Origin: Prevotellaceae bacterium UBA1743
GTDB lineage: Bacteria; Bacteroidota; Bacteroidia; Bacteroidales; Bacteroidaceae
DNA: 16,450 bases
Direction of reading: 5' to 3'
Assembly (NCBI GenBank): GCA_002314945.1
Contig: DCHV01000017.1
Location: 686-17,135, forward strand
A program made the position numbers and the translations under genes. The notes under the pieces are model-generated. The model was given only the letters and a program-made list of their open reading frames with translations, ran no database searches and was not told the origin of the DNA. Shown here piece by piece: positions 10,015 through 16,450 of the stretch (position 1 is its first letter; every line of letters starts with the position of its first letter).

Positions 10015-12498
10015 TCATTTACCCAGGCCAAGTTTTTCCACAGCCTGTTCACGCATTTTGTATTTCAATATTTTGCCAGCCGCATTCATTGGGAAGGAAT
10101 CAACAAATTCAATATACTTGGGCACCTTATGACGTGCAATACTGGCTGTGATATAGTCGCGCATTTCGGGTTCGGTAAGGGACATCCCTTCCTTGAGAAT
10201 TATACAAGCCATAGCTTCTTCTCCGTATTTCTTATCAGGAACACCTATCACTTGTACATCACTCACCATTGGATGAGTGTATATAAACTCCTCTATTTCT
10301 TTGGGATATATATTTTCTCCACCACGTATGATCATATCCTTCAAGCGACCTGTAATCTTATAATTACCATCTTCATCTTTGCAAGCCAAATCGCCAGAAT
10401 GAAGCCATCCGTCCTTATCAACAGTTTGTGCTGTAGCAACAGGCATCTTATAATAGCCTTTCATTGTGTTATAGCCCTTGGAACAAAACTCGCCATTGGT
10501 TCCTACTGGCACTTCCTCACCTGTCTCTGGATCTATTATTTTACATAGCACATGTGGAAAAGCGTAACCAACTGTTTCAGTACGCAGTTCCAAAGAGTCT
10601 GTCCATTCCGACATGGTACTGCCTGGAGCAGACTCTGTTTGTCCATAGACACTCACTATGCCGGCCATGTTCATTTCATCAGGTTGAGCTGCACGTTTCA
10701 TCAGTTCTGGAGGACAGCCTGATCCTGCCATAATACCAGTTCGCATATAGGAGAAATCCGTCTTACGATAGTCAGGATGATTGAACATAGCTATAAACAT
10801 CGTTGGTACGCCATTGAAACAGGTGATATGTTCCTGATGAACACAGGCAAGGGAAGACTTTGCTGAGAAATAAGGCATGGGACACATGGTGGCTCCGTGG
10901 GTCATAGACGAAGTCATTGACAAGACCATACCAAAGCAATGGAACATAGGAACCTGAATCATCATGCGATCCGCTGTTGATAACCCCATTCTATCACCAA
11001 TACTTTTTCCATTATTTACTACATTATAATGTGTAAGCATGACACCCTTGGGAAAACCAGTCGTTCCTGAAGTATATTGCATATTGCACACATCGTCCGG
11101 ACGCACGTTGTCTGCCATTTGTTGTACCTCATCTTGTGAGACGAGACACTCACGCTCCATTGCCTCTTCAAACGTAAGACAACCCTTCTGACGAAAACCT
11201 ACAGTGATTACATTGCGGAGGAAAGGCAGACGTTTACAATGTAATGGTTGACCTGGTTTATTATGCTCTATTTCTGGACACAATTCGTTGATAATAGCTT
11301 TATAGTCACTATCTTTGCTTCCACCAATCATCACTAAAGTATGCGTATCAGATTGTTGTAACAGGTACTCAGCCTCGTGTGTTTTGTAGGCGGTATTCAT
11401 TGTTACAAGTACAGCGCCTATCTTGGTTGTAGCCCAAAATGTAATATACCATGCTGGTACATTCGTAGCCCATACAGTCACTTTTGATCCAGAGCGCACG
11501 CCCAAAGACACCAGGGCACGAGCCATAGCATCCACATCATCACGGAATTCGCTATAGGTTCTTGTGTAGTCTAATGTAGTATATTTGAAACAATACTGGT
11601 CAGGAAACTCCTCAGCTACTCTATCCAACACCTTTGAGAATGTAAGATCGATGAGCTCGTATTTCTTCCAGATGTAGAAGCCACTACCATTATGATTCGG
11701 ATAAAGCTTAATACGGTTGGCAACACTACGTTCAAACCGCTCCATATAATTCACGAAATGAGGGAAGATAATATCCTCTGCCATGAGATTACCCATCCAT
11801 TCAGGTTTCCATTCGAGTGAAACAAAACCATCATAGTCGATAGAGAATAAAGCCTGCATCACTTCACGTATGGGGAAATTTCCCTCTCCAATTATGTTAT
11901 AGGTAGTAGCATCATCACTATCACGCAGATGTACATGTTTGACGTAAGTACCTAAATTGCGAATGGATTCTGCGGGAGACTCATTATTATCACGATATGG
12001 ATGATGTATGTCCCATAAAACACCCAGCTCATCACAAGCAAAAGTATTCAAAAGATCACGCAACAACGAGGTATCTGCAAATATACCACTTGTCTTGATG
12101 AGAATTGTTACATTACTGCGTGTTGCAATCGGAATCAATTGTTGCAGATGCTCATGAATACGCTCCTGTTCATTATCCTTTGCCCATACACCGACATACG
12201 GACAATGTGCAGTTGCAGCCAGAGCGATCAGACGTTCTACATCTGCACATATTTGATCGCCATCTGACGAAAGGTCTATGGATGAATCAAAACATGGAAT
12301 ACTGAGATGTTTATCTCTAAGATTCCTGTACGTATGAGCTACCGCATATTTATGAAAAGGAGCATCCTTTTCCACATAGGCTGGTGTAGAAATTGCATTA
12401 TAGACCTCAATACCAGAGAATTTCATCTCTACGGCGTTTGCAACTAACTCATCCCAACCGAGTTCAGCCCATCCGCGAGTCGAAAAAGACAATTTCAT
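10015..12498 (-). CDS. Fusion: sugar-isomerase-like TIM barrel + acyl-CoA ligase (AMP-binding)
   Basis: An 827-residue, two-part protein. Residues 1 to about 260 resemble the sugar phosphate isomerase/epimerase (AP_endonuc_2, xylose-isomerase-like) TIM barrel: GIEVYN (29-34), LWDIHHPY (161-168), HVHLRD (188-193) and SLEW (227-230). D163, H190 and E229 fit the usual metal site, but the position that is normally Glu is K135 (ILIKTSG). Residues from about 275 on form a complete ANL-type acyl-CoA synthetase: P-loop YTSGTTGFPKG (475-485), YGQTES (618-623), SGDL (701-704), GRLKDMIIRGGENIYP (717-732) and the C-terminal catalytic Lys in AAGKILK (K809). This part should activate a carboxylic acid with ATP to an acyl-AMP and then acyl-CoA. 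The start codon overlaps the upstream stop (ATGA), and an AGGAGG sits 7 bases before it, so the start is well supported. No stop or frameshift separates the two parts. The acid activated is unknown. Confidence 0.93.
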   Translation of the reverse strand: MKLSFSTRGWAELGWDELVANAVEMKFSGIEVYNAISTPAYVEKDAPFHKYAVAHTYRNLRDKHLSIPCFDSSIDLSSDGDQICADVERLIALAATAHCPYVGVWAKDNEQERIHEHLQQLIPIATRSNVTILIKTSGIFADTSLLRDLLNTFACDELGVLWDIHHPYRDNNESPAESIRNLGTYVKHVHLRDSDDATTYNIIGEGNFPIREVMQALFSIDYDGFVSLEWKPEWMGNLMAEDIIFPHFVNYMERFERSVANRIKLYPNHNGSGFYIWKKYELIDLTFSKVLDRVAEEFPDQYCFKYTTLDYTRTYSEFRDDVDAMARALVSLGVRSGSKVTVWATNVPAWYITFWATTKIGAVLVTMNTAYKTHEAEYLLQQSDTHTLVMIGGSKDSDYKAIINELCPEIEHNKPGQPLHCKRLPFLRNVITVGFRQKGCLTFEEAMERECLVSQDEVQQMADNVRPDDVCNMQYTSGTTGFPKGVMLTHYNVVNNGKSIGDRMGLSTADRMMIQVPMFHCFGMVLSMTSSMTHGATMCPMPYFSAKSSLACVHQEHITCFNGVPTMFIAMFNHPDYRKTDFSYMRTGIMAGSGCPPELMKRAAQPDEMNMAGIVSVYGQTESAPGSTMSEWTDSLELRTETVGYAFPHVLCKIIDPETGEEVPVGTNGEFCSKGYNTMKGYYKMPVATAQTVDKDGWLHSGDLACKDEDGNYKITGRLKDMIIRGGENIYPKEIEEFIYTHPMVSDVQVIGVPDKKYGEEAMACIILKEGMSLTEPEMRDYITASIARHKVPKYIEFVDSFPMNAAGKILKYKMREQAVEKLGLGK

Positions 12499-13907
12499 AC
12501 GGTAGCCTCCTCTTCAAATACAATCTTGTTAACTGCATTCAGATAAGCCAAGATGCCAGAACAAACGATATCGTGAGAAACGCCTCTACCAGAATAGACC
12601 TTACCACCTTGGCGAAGACGTACGATAGCACCACCCATAGCTTCACTACCCTCTGTTACGGATTGTAACTGAAAATCGTCCAGTTCATAATCTAGCCCTA
12701 CCAATTTGTCAATAGCCAAGAATGCAGCATCCACAGGACCATCTCCGAGGCAGACACTCTCCAGTACATCCTCCCCTTTCTTCAGACGAAGGTGACATAC
12801 GGGAGAAATCAGATTGCTGGAACTAACCATGTAACTTTCCAATGTATAGGTAGGGGGAGCCTGATAGGCTACAGAAGCGACTATAGCATCAAGTTCCTTA
12901 ACCTCCACCGTTTCTTTCTTAGAGGCTAAATTCAATACTGCCTCATAGACACGTTTCCCATCTTCGTCACTCAGATCATAGCCCATCTGTGCAACTGTTT
13001 TCAACACAGTTTCCGCATTATCATGAACAGTTAGTCGCAGTGCTTTGTCATCAGAATTCAGGATGGATTTTTGTTTTCTACGATCAGCCTCACACAATGC
13101 GCGCATCTGAGCAACGGCCCTGCTCAGTTCTGTTATTTTGACATCACATTTGGCATGACACAGATCTTCGCGTGTGTGAAGAATTTTCACAAGTCTCTTC
13201 AGGGAAGCTGTCTTATTGCCATATAATGTAGTCTTTACTTCGTCAGCACCTGCTCGAACAGCTGATATAGAACAAGAATCAGCCAAATAGATATCATTGG
13301 AACAACATACTCCCAAGCGAACGCCGGAAGGTAATATTTCTCTCATCCATTTTGTGGATTCAAAGCATTCATCCTCCATCAATGTACCTGCTGTGTCGCA
13401 TATAGTTACCGTAGTCGCTCCACCTTCGGTAGCAGCCTTGATCACGTCAATAAGAAAATCACGATCACTCCGTCCGAAATCTTCGGCTACAAACTCTACG
13501 TCTGGGCAAACACACACACAACGAGTAACCATATCCCGTACGAGATTAATAATCGCTTCTGGTTTCTTATGACACAAATACTCCATTTGTACCGTACTTA
13601 CAGGTACAGAAACTTGCAATCTCGGATGAACAGCATCTTGAATAGCACTCCATGTAGAATCTATGCTGTCTGGATTGAAGATATCAACAGGAATGGATAA
13701 AATGCTTTGTTTGACAGTCGAAGCAAGAGATTTCACCAAGAGGCTATCTTGCTTTGGCATGAGGATTGGACTCAGTTCAATGACAGAAAGTCCCAATCGG
13801 TCTAATTGCTTAGCAAGTTCAATCTTTTGCCTGAATGACAAGCGGTTGCCTGTCTCTTCATCGGCAAGTTTCATCGTAATGTCGGTTACAAAAATCTTTT
13901 TGTCCAT
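12495..13907 (-). CDS. LeuA-family protein (isopropylmalate synthase-like) lacking canonical metal ligands
   Basis: A 470-residue member of the 2-isopropylmalate/citramalate/homocitrate synthase superfamily: an N-terminal HMGL-like TIM barrel (about 1-285) and a C-terminal LeuA allosteric domain (about 352-462, with VSSSNLISP, CLGDGPVDAAF and GRGVSHDIVCSGILAYLNA). Family enzymes condense acetyl-CoA with a 2-oxoacid at a divalent metal held by the Asp of DTTLRDGE and by an HxH. Here the first motif is DITMKLADE (D9 kept, catalytic Arg replaced by K13), HxHxD is replaced by C201-C-S203-N-D205, and the GERxGN loop by YGNKTAS. The EDxGR (142-146) and CDTAG (170-174) segments remain. It may be a non-catalytic or altered-chemistry paralogue, or bind metal through Cys. 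It is Cys-rich (15 Cys, including C130/C132/C134). Its stop overlaps the start of the ligase fusion by 4 bases, so the two are translationally coupled. It should not be annotated as leuA. Confidence 0.9.
   Translation of the reverse strand: MDKKIFVTDITMKLADEETGNRLSFRQKIELAKQLDRLGLSVIELSPILMPKQDSLLVKSLASTVKQSILSIPVDIFNPDSIDSTWSAIQDAVHPRLQVSVPVSTVQMEYLCHKKPEAIINLVRDMVTRCVCVCPDVEFVAEDFGRSDRDFLIDVIKAATEGGATTVTICDTAGTLMEDECFESTKWMREILPSGVRLGVCCSNDIYLADSCSISAVRAGADEVKTTLYGNKTASLKRLVKILHTREDLCHAKCDVKITELSRAVAQMRALCEADRRKQKSILNSDDKALRLTVHDNAETVLKTVAQMGYDLSDEDGKRVYEAVLNLASKKETVEVKELDAIVASVAYQAPPTYTLESYMVSSSNLISPVCHLRLKKGEDVLESVCLGDGPVDAAFLAIDKLVGLDYELDDFQLQSVTEGSEAMGGAIVRLRQGGKVYSGRGVSHDIVCSGILAYLNAVNKIVFEEEATV
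12506..12511 (-). promoter_or_regulatory. Strong Shine-Dalgarno for the TIM-barrel/ligase fusion
   Basis: On the - strand AGGAGG lies inside the last codons of the LeuA-like gene, 7 bases before the ATG at 12498. Bacteroidales genes rarely depend on such a motif, and none is obvious before the other genes of this block, so it supports this start and suggests re-initiation by ribosomes finishing the upstream gene. Part of the motif simply encodes Glu codons, so chance is possible. Confidence 0.5.
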
Positions 13908-13981
13908 AGCATTGTAACTGGAATATTTTGTTTAATTATATTATCCTAAAACACTAAAAACTAATTGCATACAAAACCTTA
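13908..13981 (-). other. AT-rich spacer between metA-like and leuA-like genes
   Basis: The 74-base gap is very AT-rich (for example TATAATTAAA on the - strand, near 13931-13940). I see no inverted repeat followed by T's, so read-through from the metA-like gene is possible. A promoter for the downstream operon may lie here, but no clean TTTG/TAnnTTTG pair with proper spacing was found. Confidence 0.3.
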
Positions 13982-14863
13982 TCAGAATACATAGTTCTTC
14001 AGCCAACTTCTAAAAATGCAATCACGTGATTTTTTCCAAGAATAAATAGGCTCACGCGTTGTGTCATCTTCCTGATAATAGTTATATGGAATCATAGGTT
14101 GCAAACCTGCATCCAAGTCTCTGTGATATTCGTAATTGAGCCGCCCTGGAGCATATTCAGGGTGAGATATGGCATATACCTGCCTACGTTCGTGGCAAAG
14201 GAATAACGAGGGTCCTGTAATAGGTGATTCAGCCAAAATCTCCAAATCGTCATACTTCTCCAACTCTGTGCGTGAAATATAACATGGGCGACTGATGGGG
14301 TAAAGCAAGTCATCTGGGAACATGTCAGTAAAGGGAGCATGTCGAGCTATCATGTGATGAGGATATACCCCACTCCACTGAAAACCGATGCGCACAAAAC
14401 GGACCCCCCAATTGTAGAATATTCTCGCAAAGGCTCCCCAACATATATAAAGGTGGGAATTCACTTGTTTGTCAGCCCAGCGGAAGAATACAGTGAGTTG
14501 ACGCCAATAGATAACCTGTTCATATTCCAGATGGCCGAATGGAGCACCATTCACTATCAATCCGTCATATTGCTCATTACGCTCCATCAACTCAGCCACA
14601 TCCTCATACCATGTATCCATATAATCTTGAGGAGTACTACGATAAGTCATATTACTCATCTTGACCAACTTAACCTCTATGGGATATTCCGAATTGTCAT
14701 CCAAACCATGATATAATTCCAATTCTGCATCTTGTTTTAGTGGCATGAGATTCAAAATAAGGATACGATACGACCTACCCCCTTCAGGAATCACATCGGA
14801 CACATGAATACCTTCTGCCTTCATTCTCTCCACAAGTGGGAAATCACGTGGAACTACTATCAT
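13982..14863 (-). CDS. Divergent homoserine O-acyltransferase (MetA family)
   Basis: A 293-residue MetA-family protein. The family transfers a succinyl or acetyl group from CoA to homoserine, the committed step of methionine synthesis, in the cytoplasm. Catalytic residues are present: nucleophile C141 (YICWGA), H234 and E236 (ISHPEYA). The position that distinguishes donors, Gly in succinyl- and Glu in acetyl-transferases, is G110 (NGAPFG), which predicts succinyl-CoA, whereas Bacteroidales MetA usually has Glu there as I recall. Other normally constant segments have drifted: the PHSRHTE motif reads YPISRPCYI, and the terminal WRSHGNLLF reads WKKSRDCIF. It is therefore either an unusual MetA or a paralogue with another acyl acceptor, so the symbol is withheld. 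It precedes the LeuA-like gene by 74 AT-rich bases on the same strand and starts 32 bases after the tRNA-Ser terminator. The start fits the family N-terminus (MIVVPRDFPLVERM). Confidence 0.88.
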   Translation of the reverse strand: MIVVPRDFPLVERMKAEGIHVSDVIPEGGRSYRILILNLMPLKQDAELELYHGLDDNSEYPIEVKLVKMSNMTYRSTPQDYMDTWYEDVAELMERNEQYDGLIVNGAPFGHLEYEQVIYWRQLTVFFRWADKQVNSHLYICWGAFARIFYNWGVRFVRIGFQWSGVYPHHMIARHAPFTDMFPDDLLYPISRPCYISRTELEKYDDLEILAESPITGPSLFLCHERRQVYAISHPEYAPGRLNYEYHRDLDAGLQPMIPYNYYQEDDTTREPIYSWKKSRDCIFRSWLKNYVF

Positions 14864-14895
14864 CAGTTTTGTTTACTAAAAAATCTACAACATCG

Positions 14896-14929
14896 TAAAA
14901 TAAGAAAGGGTCCCACATAAGGAACCCTT
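14896..14929 (-). terminator. Intrinsic terminator after tRNA-Ser
   Basis: On the - strand AAGGGTTCC, loop TTATGT, GGGACCCTT form a 9-bp stem with one G-U pair (14906-14929), followed by the T-rich tract TCTTATTTT. It begins 8 bases after the tRNA 3' end and lies just before the metA-like start, so it probably ends the tRNA transcript and separates it from the metA-like gene. Confidence 0.75.
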
Positions 14930-14936
14930 CTCAGAG

Positions 14937-15021
14937 CGGAGAGAGAGGGATTCGAACCCCCGGTGCCTCTCAGCACGCCGGTTTTCAAGACCGGTGTAAT
15001 CGACCACTCTACCATCTCTCC
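14937..15021 (-). tRNA. tRNA-Ser (anticodon UGA)
   Basis: An 85-base cloverleaf on the - strand. The 7-bp acceptor stem GGAGAGA/TCTCTCC is fully paired, the anticodon stem is CCGGT/ACCGG with loop CTTGAAA (anticodon TGA, read as UGA), there is a long class II variable arm as expected for serine, and the T arm is GGGGG-TTCGAAT-CCCTC. The discriminator base is G, as in serine tRNAs. The CCA tail is not encoded and must be added after transcription. It has its own promoter 41 bases upstream and a terminator 8 bases downstream. Confidence 0.97.
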
Positions 15022-15062
15022 TAATCTCTCGGAAAAAGAGGCCTTCGGTGTCAAAAGCGGTG

Positions 15063-15094
15063 CAAAGGTAGAAAGATTCTCACAAACTGCCAAA
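15063..15094 (-). promoter_or_regulatory. Bacteroidales consensus promoter for tRNA-Ser
   Basis: On the - strand TTTG (15094-15091), a 20-base spacer and TACCTTTG (15070-15063) match the Bacteroides -33/-7 consensus TTTG...TAnnTTTG exactly. The element lies 41 bases before the tRNA 5' end, giving a short leader of about 35 bases to be removed by RNase P. Confidence 0.8.
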
Positions 15095-15164
15095 ATAATC
15101 CGGAATAAATTTTCAAAGTAGCAAAAAATACGAGTAAAAAAATGATATATACATTAAAATATAG

Positions 15165-15172
15165 TATCTTTG
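15165..15172 (+). promoter_or_regulatory. -7 element of the mmdA promoter
   Basis: TATCTTTG on the + strand matches the TAnnTTTG -7 element exactly and lies 40 bases before the mmdA start codon. No TTTG or TTG stands about 20 bases upstream; the sequence there is an A/T run (GATATATACATTAAAATATAG), so the -33 element is weak or absent. The leader after it is AT-rich and without a Shine-Dalgarno, as is common in highly expressed Bacteroidales genes. Confidence 0.6.
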
Positions 15173-15212
15173 CGGGCGTTTTAAGCAAACTTTTCATTTT
15201 TTAATAAAAACA

Positions 15213-16450
15213 ATGAGTATTCAAACAGAAAAAATCAAGGAGTTGGTAGAACTCCGCGCCAAAGCCCGTATCGGTGGTGGCGAGAAGGCTATCGAAAAGC
15301 AGCACGAAAAAGGCAAGTACACAGCCCGTGAGCGCATTGCCATGCTGTTGGATGAAGGCAGTTTCGAGGAGTTGGACATGTTTGTTCAGCATCGTTGTAC
15401 AAATTTCGGAATGGACAAGAAACATTACCTGGGTGATGGTGTGGTTACTGGTAGTGGTACCATCGGTGGTCGTCTGGTATATGTTTTCGCACAGGATTTC
15501 ACCGTTAGTGCAGGTTCACTCTCTGAAATGCTTGCAAGTAAGATTTGCAAAGTTATGGACATTGCCATGAAGGTAGGTGCACCCGTAATTGGTTTGAATG
15601 ACTCAGGTGGTGCACGTCTTCAGGAAGGCATCAATGCTTTGGCTGGTTATTCAGAGATTTTCGAGCGCAACATCCTCGCATCTGGTGTTATTCCCCAGAT
15701 CAGCGCCATTATGGGACCCTGTGCAGGTGGTGCCGTATATAGCCCTGCTCTCACCGACTTCACCTTGATGATGGAGAACACTTCCTACATGTTCCTGACT
15801 GGTCCTGCTGTAGTTAAAACCGTACTTGGTGAAGTTGTGACACAAGAGGAATTAGGTGGTGCCAGTGTTCACGCAAGCAAATCTGGTGTGACACATTTCA
15901 CAGCTTCCACCGAGGAAGAGGCAATGGCTATGATTAAGCAATTGGTCAGCTACATTCCCCAGAACAATTTGGAGAAGACACCTCGCGTAGAGTGCAACGA
16001 CCCCATAGATCGTATGGAGGACTTCCTGAACGAGATTATCCCCGAGAATCCCAATTCTCCATACGATATGTATGAGGTGATTGCCGGTATTGTGGATAAT
16101 GGAGAATTCTTCGAGGTTCAGCCCAACTATGCCAAGAACATCATTGTTGGTTTTGCTCGTTTCAACGGCGAATCAGTTGGTATCGTAGCAAATCAGCCCA
16201 AACAGATGGCAGGTGTACTCGACTGCAATGCAAGTCGCAAGGGTGCTCGTTTCGTACGTTTCTGCGACGCATTCAATATTCCTATCGTTACTTTGGTTGA
16301 CGTACCTGGATTCTTGCCTGGTACAGGTCAGGAATACAATGCCGTTATCCTGCATGGTGCCAAGTTGCTGTATGCATTCGGCGAATGCACAGTTCCCAAG
16401 GTTACTGTTACCTTGCGCAAGAGCTATGGTGGTAGCCATATCGTGATGAG
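15213..16450 (+). CDS. mmdA: Methylmalonyl-CoA decarboxylase alpha subunit / propionyl-CoA carboxylase beta-type carboxyltransferase (3' partial)
   Basis: The frame starts at ATG 15213 and runs open off the right edge, giving 412 residues of a family usually about 510-520 long. It is the carboxyltransferase that moves CO2 between an acyl-CoA and biotin. In Bacteroidales the sodium-pumping methylmalonyl-CoA decarboxylase uses it to turn (S)-methylmalonyl-CoA into propionyl-CoA, the last part of the succinate-to-propionate route. Marks are a crotonase-like N-domain with NDSGGARLQEGI (129-140) and GPCAGGAVYSPALTDF (168-183), which form the acyl-CoA oxyanion site, and a C-domain with DVPGFLPGTGQE (363-374), the biotin-side site. 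The start has an AT-rich leader and a TAnnTTTG promoter. Biotin carrier and membrane subunit genes are expected downstream, outside the window. The propionyl-CoA carboxylase beta assignment cannot be excluded, because the two are close homologues and depend on partners not seen here. Confidence 0.93.
   Translation, partial: MSIQTEKIKELVELRAKARIGGGEKAIEKQHEKGKYTARERIAMLLDEGSFEELDMFVQHRCTNFGMDKKHYLGDGVVTGSGTIGGRLVYVFAQDFTVSAGSLSEMLASKICKVMDIAMKVGAPVIGLNDSGGARLQEGINALAGYSEIFERNILASGVIPQISAIMGPCAGGAVYSPALTDFTLMMENTSYMFLTGPAVVKTVLGEVVTQEELGGASVHASKSGVTHFTASTEEEAMAMIKQLVSYIPQNNLEKTPRVECNDPIDRMEDFLNEIIPENPNSPYDMYEVIAGIVDNGEFFEVQPNYAKNIIVGFARFNGESVGIVANQPKQMAGVLDCNASRKGARFVRFCDAFNIPIVTLVDVPGFLPGTGQEYNAVILHGAKLLYAFGECTVPKVTVTLRKSYGGSHIVM

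Larger units (their letters stand above)
15022..15212. other. Divergent intergenic region between tRNA-Ser and mmdA
   Basis: This 191-base gap holds the two promoters described separately, firing outward in opposite directions, with about 70 bases between their core elements. No ORF, riboswitch-like fold or extra repeat was recognised in it. Confidence 0.6.

Noticed and set aside
9401..10132. Open frame of 243 codons on the + strand antisense to PFOR
   Set aside because: It lies wholly opposite the well-supported PFOR and its downstream edge, is rich in Cys/His/Ser in the way of a shadow frame, and has no recognisable motif or upstream signal.
13515..13531. Short AC/TG dinucleotide repeat in the LeuA-like gene
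   Set aside because: Only about five to six units, in frame as alternating Cys-Val codons; too short to call a repeat feature.
14864..14895. Possible promoter or riboswitch upstream of the metA-like gene
   Set aside because: A TAGATTTT resembling a -7 element exists, but no -33 partner is seen, and the 32 bases are too short for a SAM-type riboswitch.
14863..15093. 76-codon open frame on the - strand spanning the tRNA-Ser
   Set aside because: It reads through the tRNA and its promoter; the apparent protein is translated tRNA sequence.

Overview
The window looks like a Bacteroidales chromosome, most likely a gut or rumen Prevotella-type organism. The grounds are two TAnnTTTG-type promoters, a long pyruvate:ferredoxin oxidoreductase, a methylmalonyl-CoA decarboxylase alpha subunit and a secreted glycan-degrading pair. 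The species is an inference. No mobile element, CRISPR array or phage gene was seen, and no stretch over 300 bases lacks a gene.

Layout. (1) From the left edge to 4306 on the + strand, two adjacent secreted carbohydrate-active genes: a 5'-truncated beta-propeller-like protein with C-terminal CBM-like modules, then a GH120-type beta-xylosidase with both catalytic carboxylates in place. (2) 4342-4899 +, a Nudix hydrolase of the ADP-ribose pyrophosphatase kind. (3) 4917-14863 on the - strand, a tightly packed block read right to left: a divergent MetA (homoserine O-acyltransferase) homologue, a LeuA-family protein that lacks the usual metal ligands, an 827-residue fusion of a sugar-isomerase-like TIM barrel with an acyl-CoA ligase, pyruvate:ferredoxin oxidoreductase (PFOR), and a sodium:solute symporter. 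The last four lie 20 bases apart or less, one pair overlapping by ATGA, so they are probably one operon. (4) tRNA-Ser(UGA) on the - strand with its own consensus promoter and an intrinsic terminator. (5) From 15213 to the right edge on the + strand, mmdA, the carboxyltransferase subunit of methylmalonyl-CoA decarboxylase, cut off by the window.

How it may fit together. The left part degrades xylan-type side chains outside the cytoplasm. The - strand block and mmdA share a theme of CoA thioesters: PFOR makes acetyl-CoA, the ligase makes an acyl-CoA, the LeuA fold normally uses acetyl-CoA, the MetA fold uses succinyl- or acetyl-CoA, and Mmd consumes methylmalonyl-CoA. The LeuA-like and TIM-barrel parts both lack expected metal-binding residues, so the operon may run an undescribed pathway or use those parts as sensors or scaffolds. 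This operon is the best candidate here for something new.
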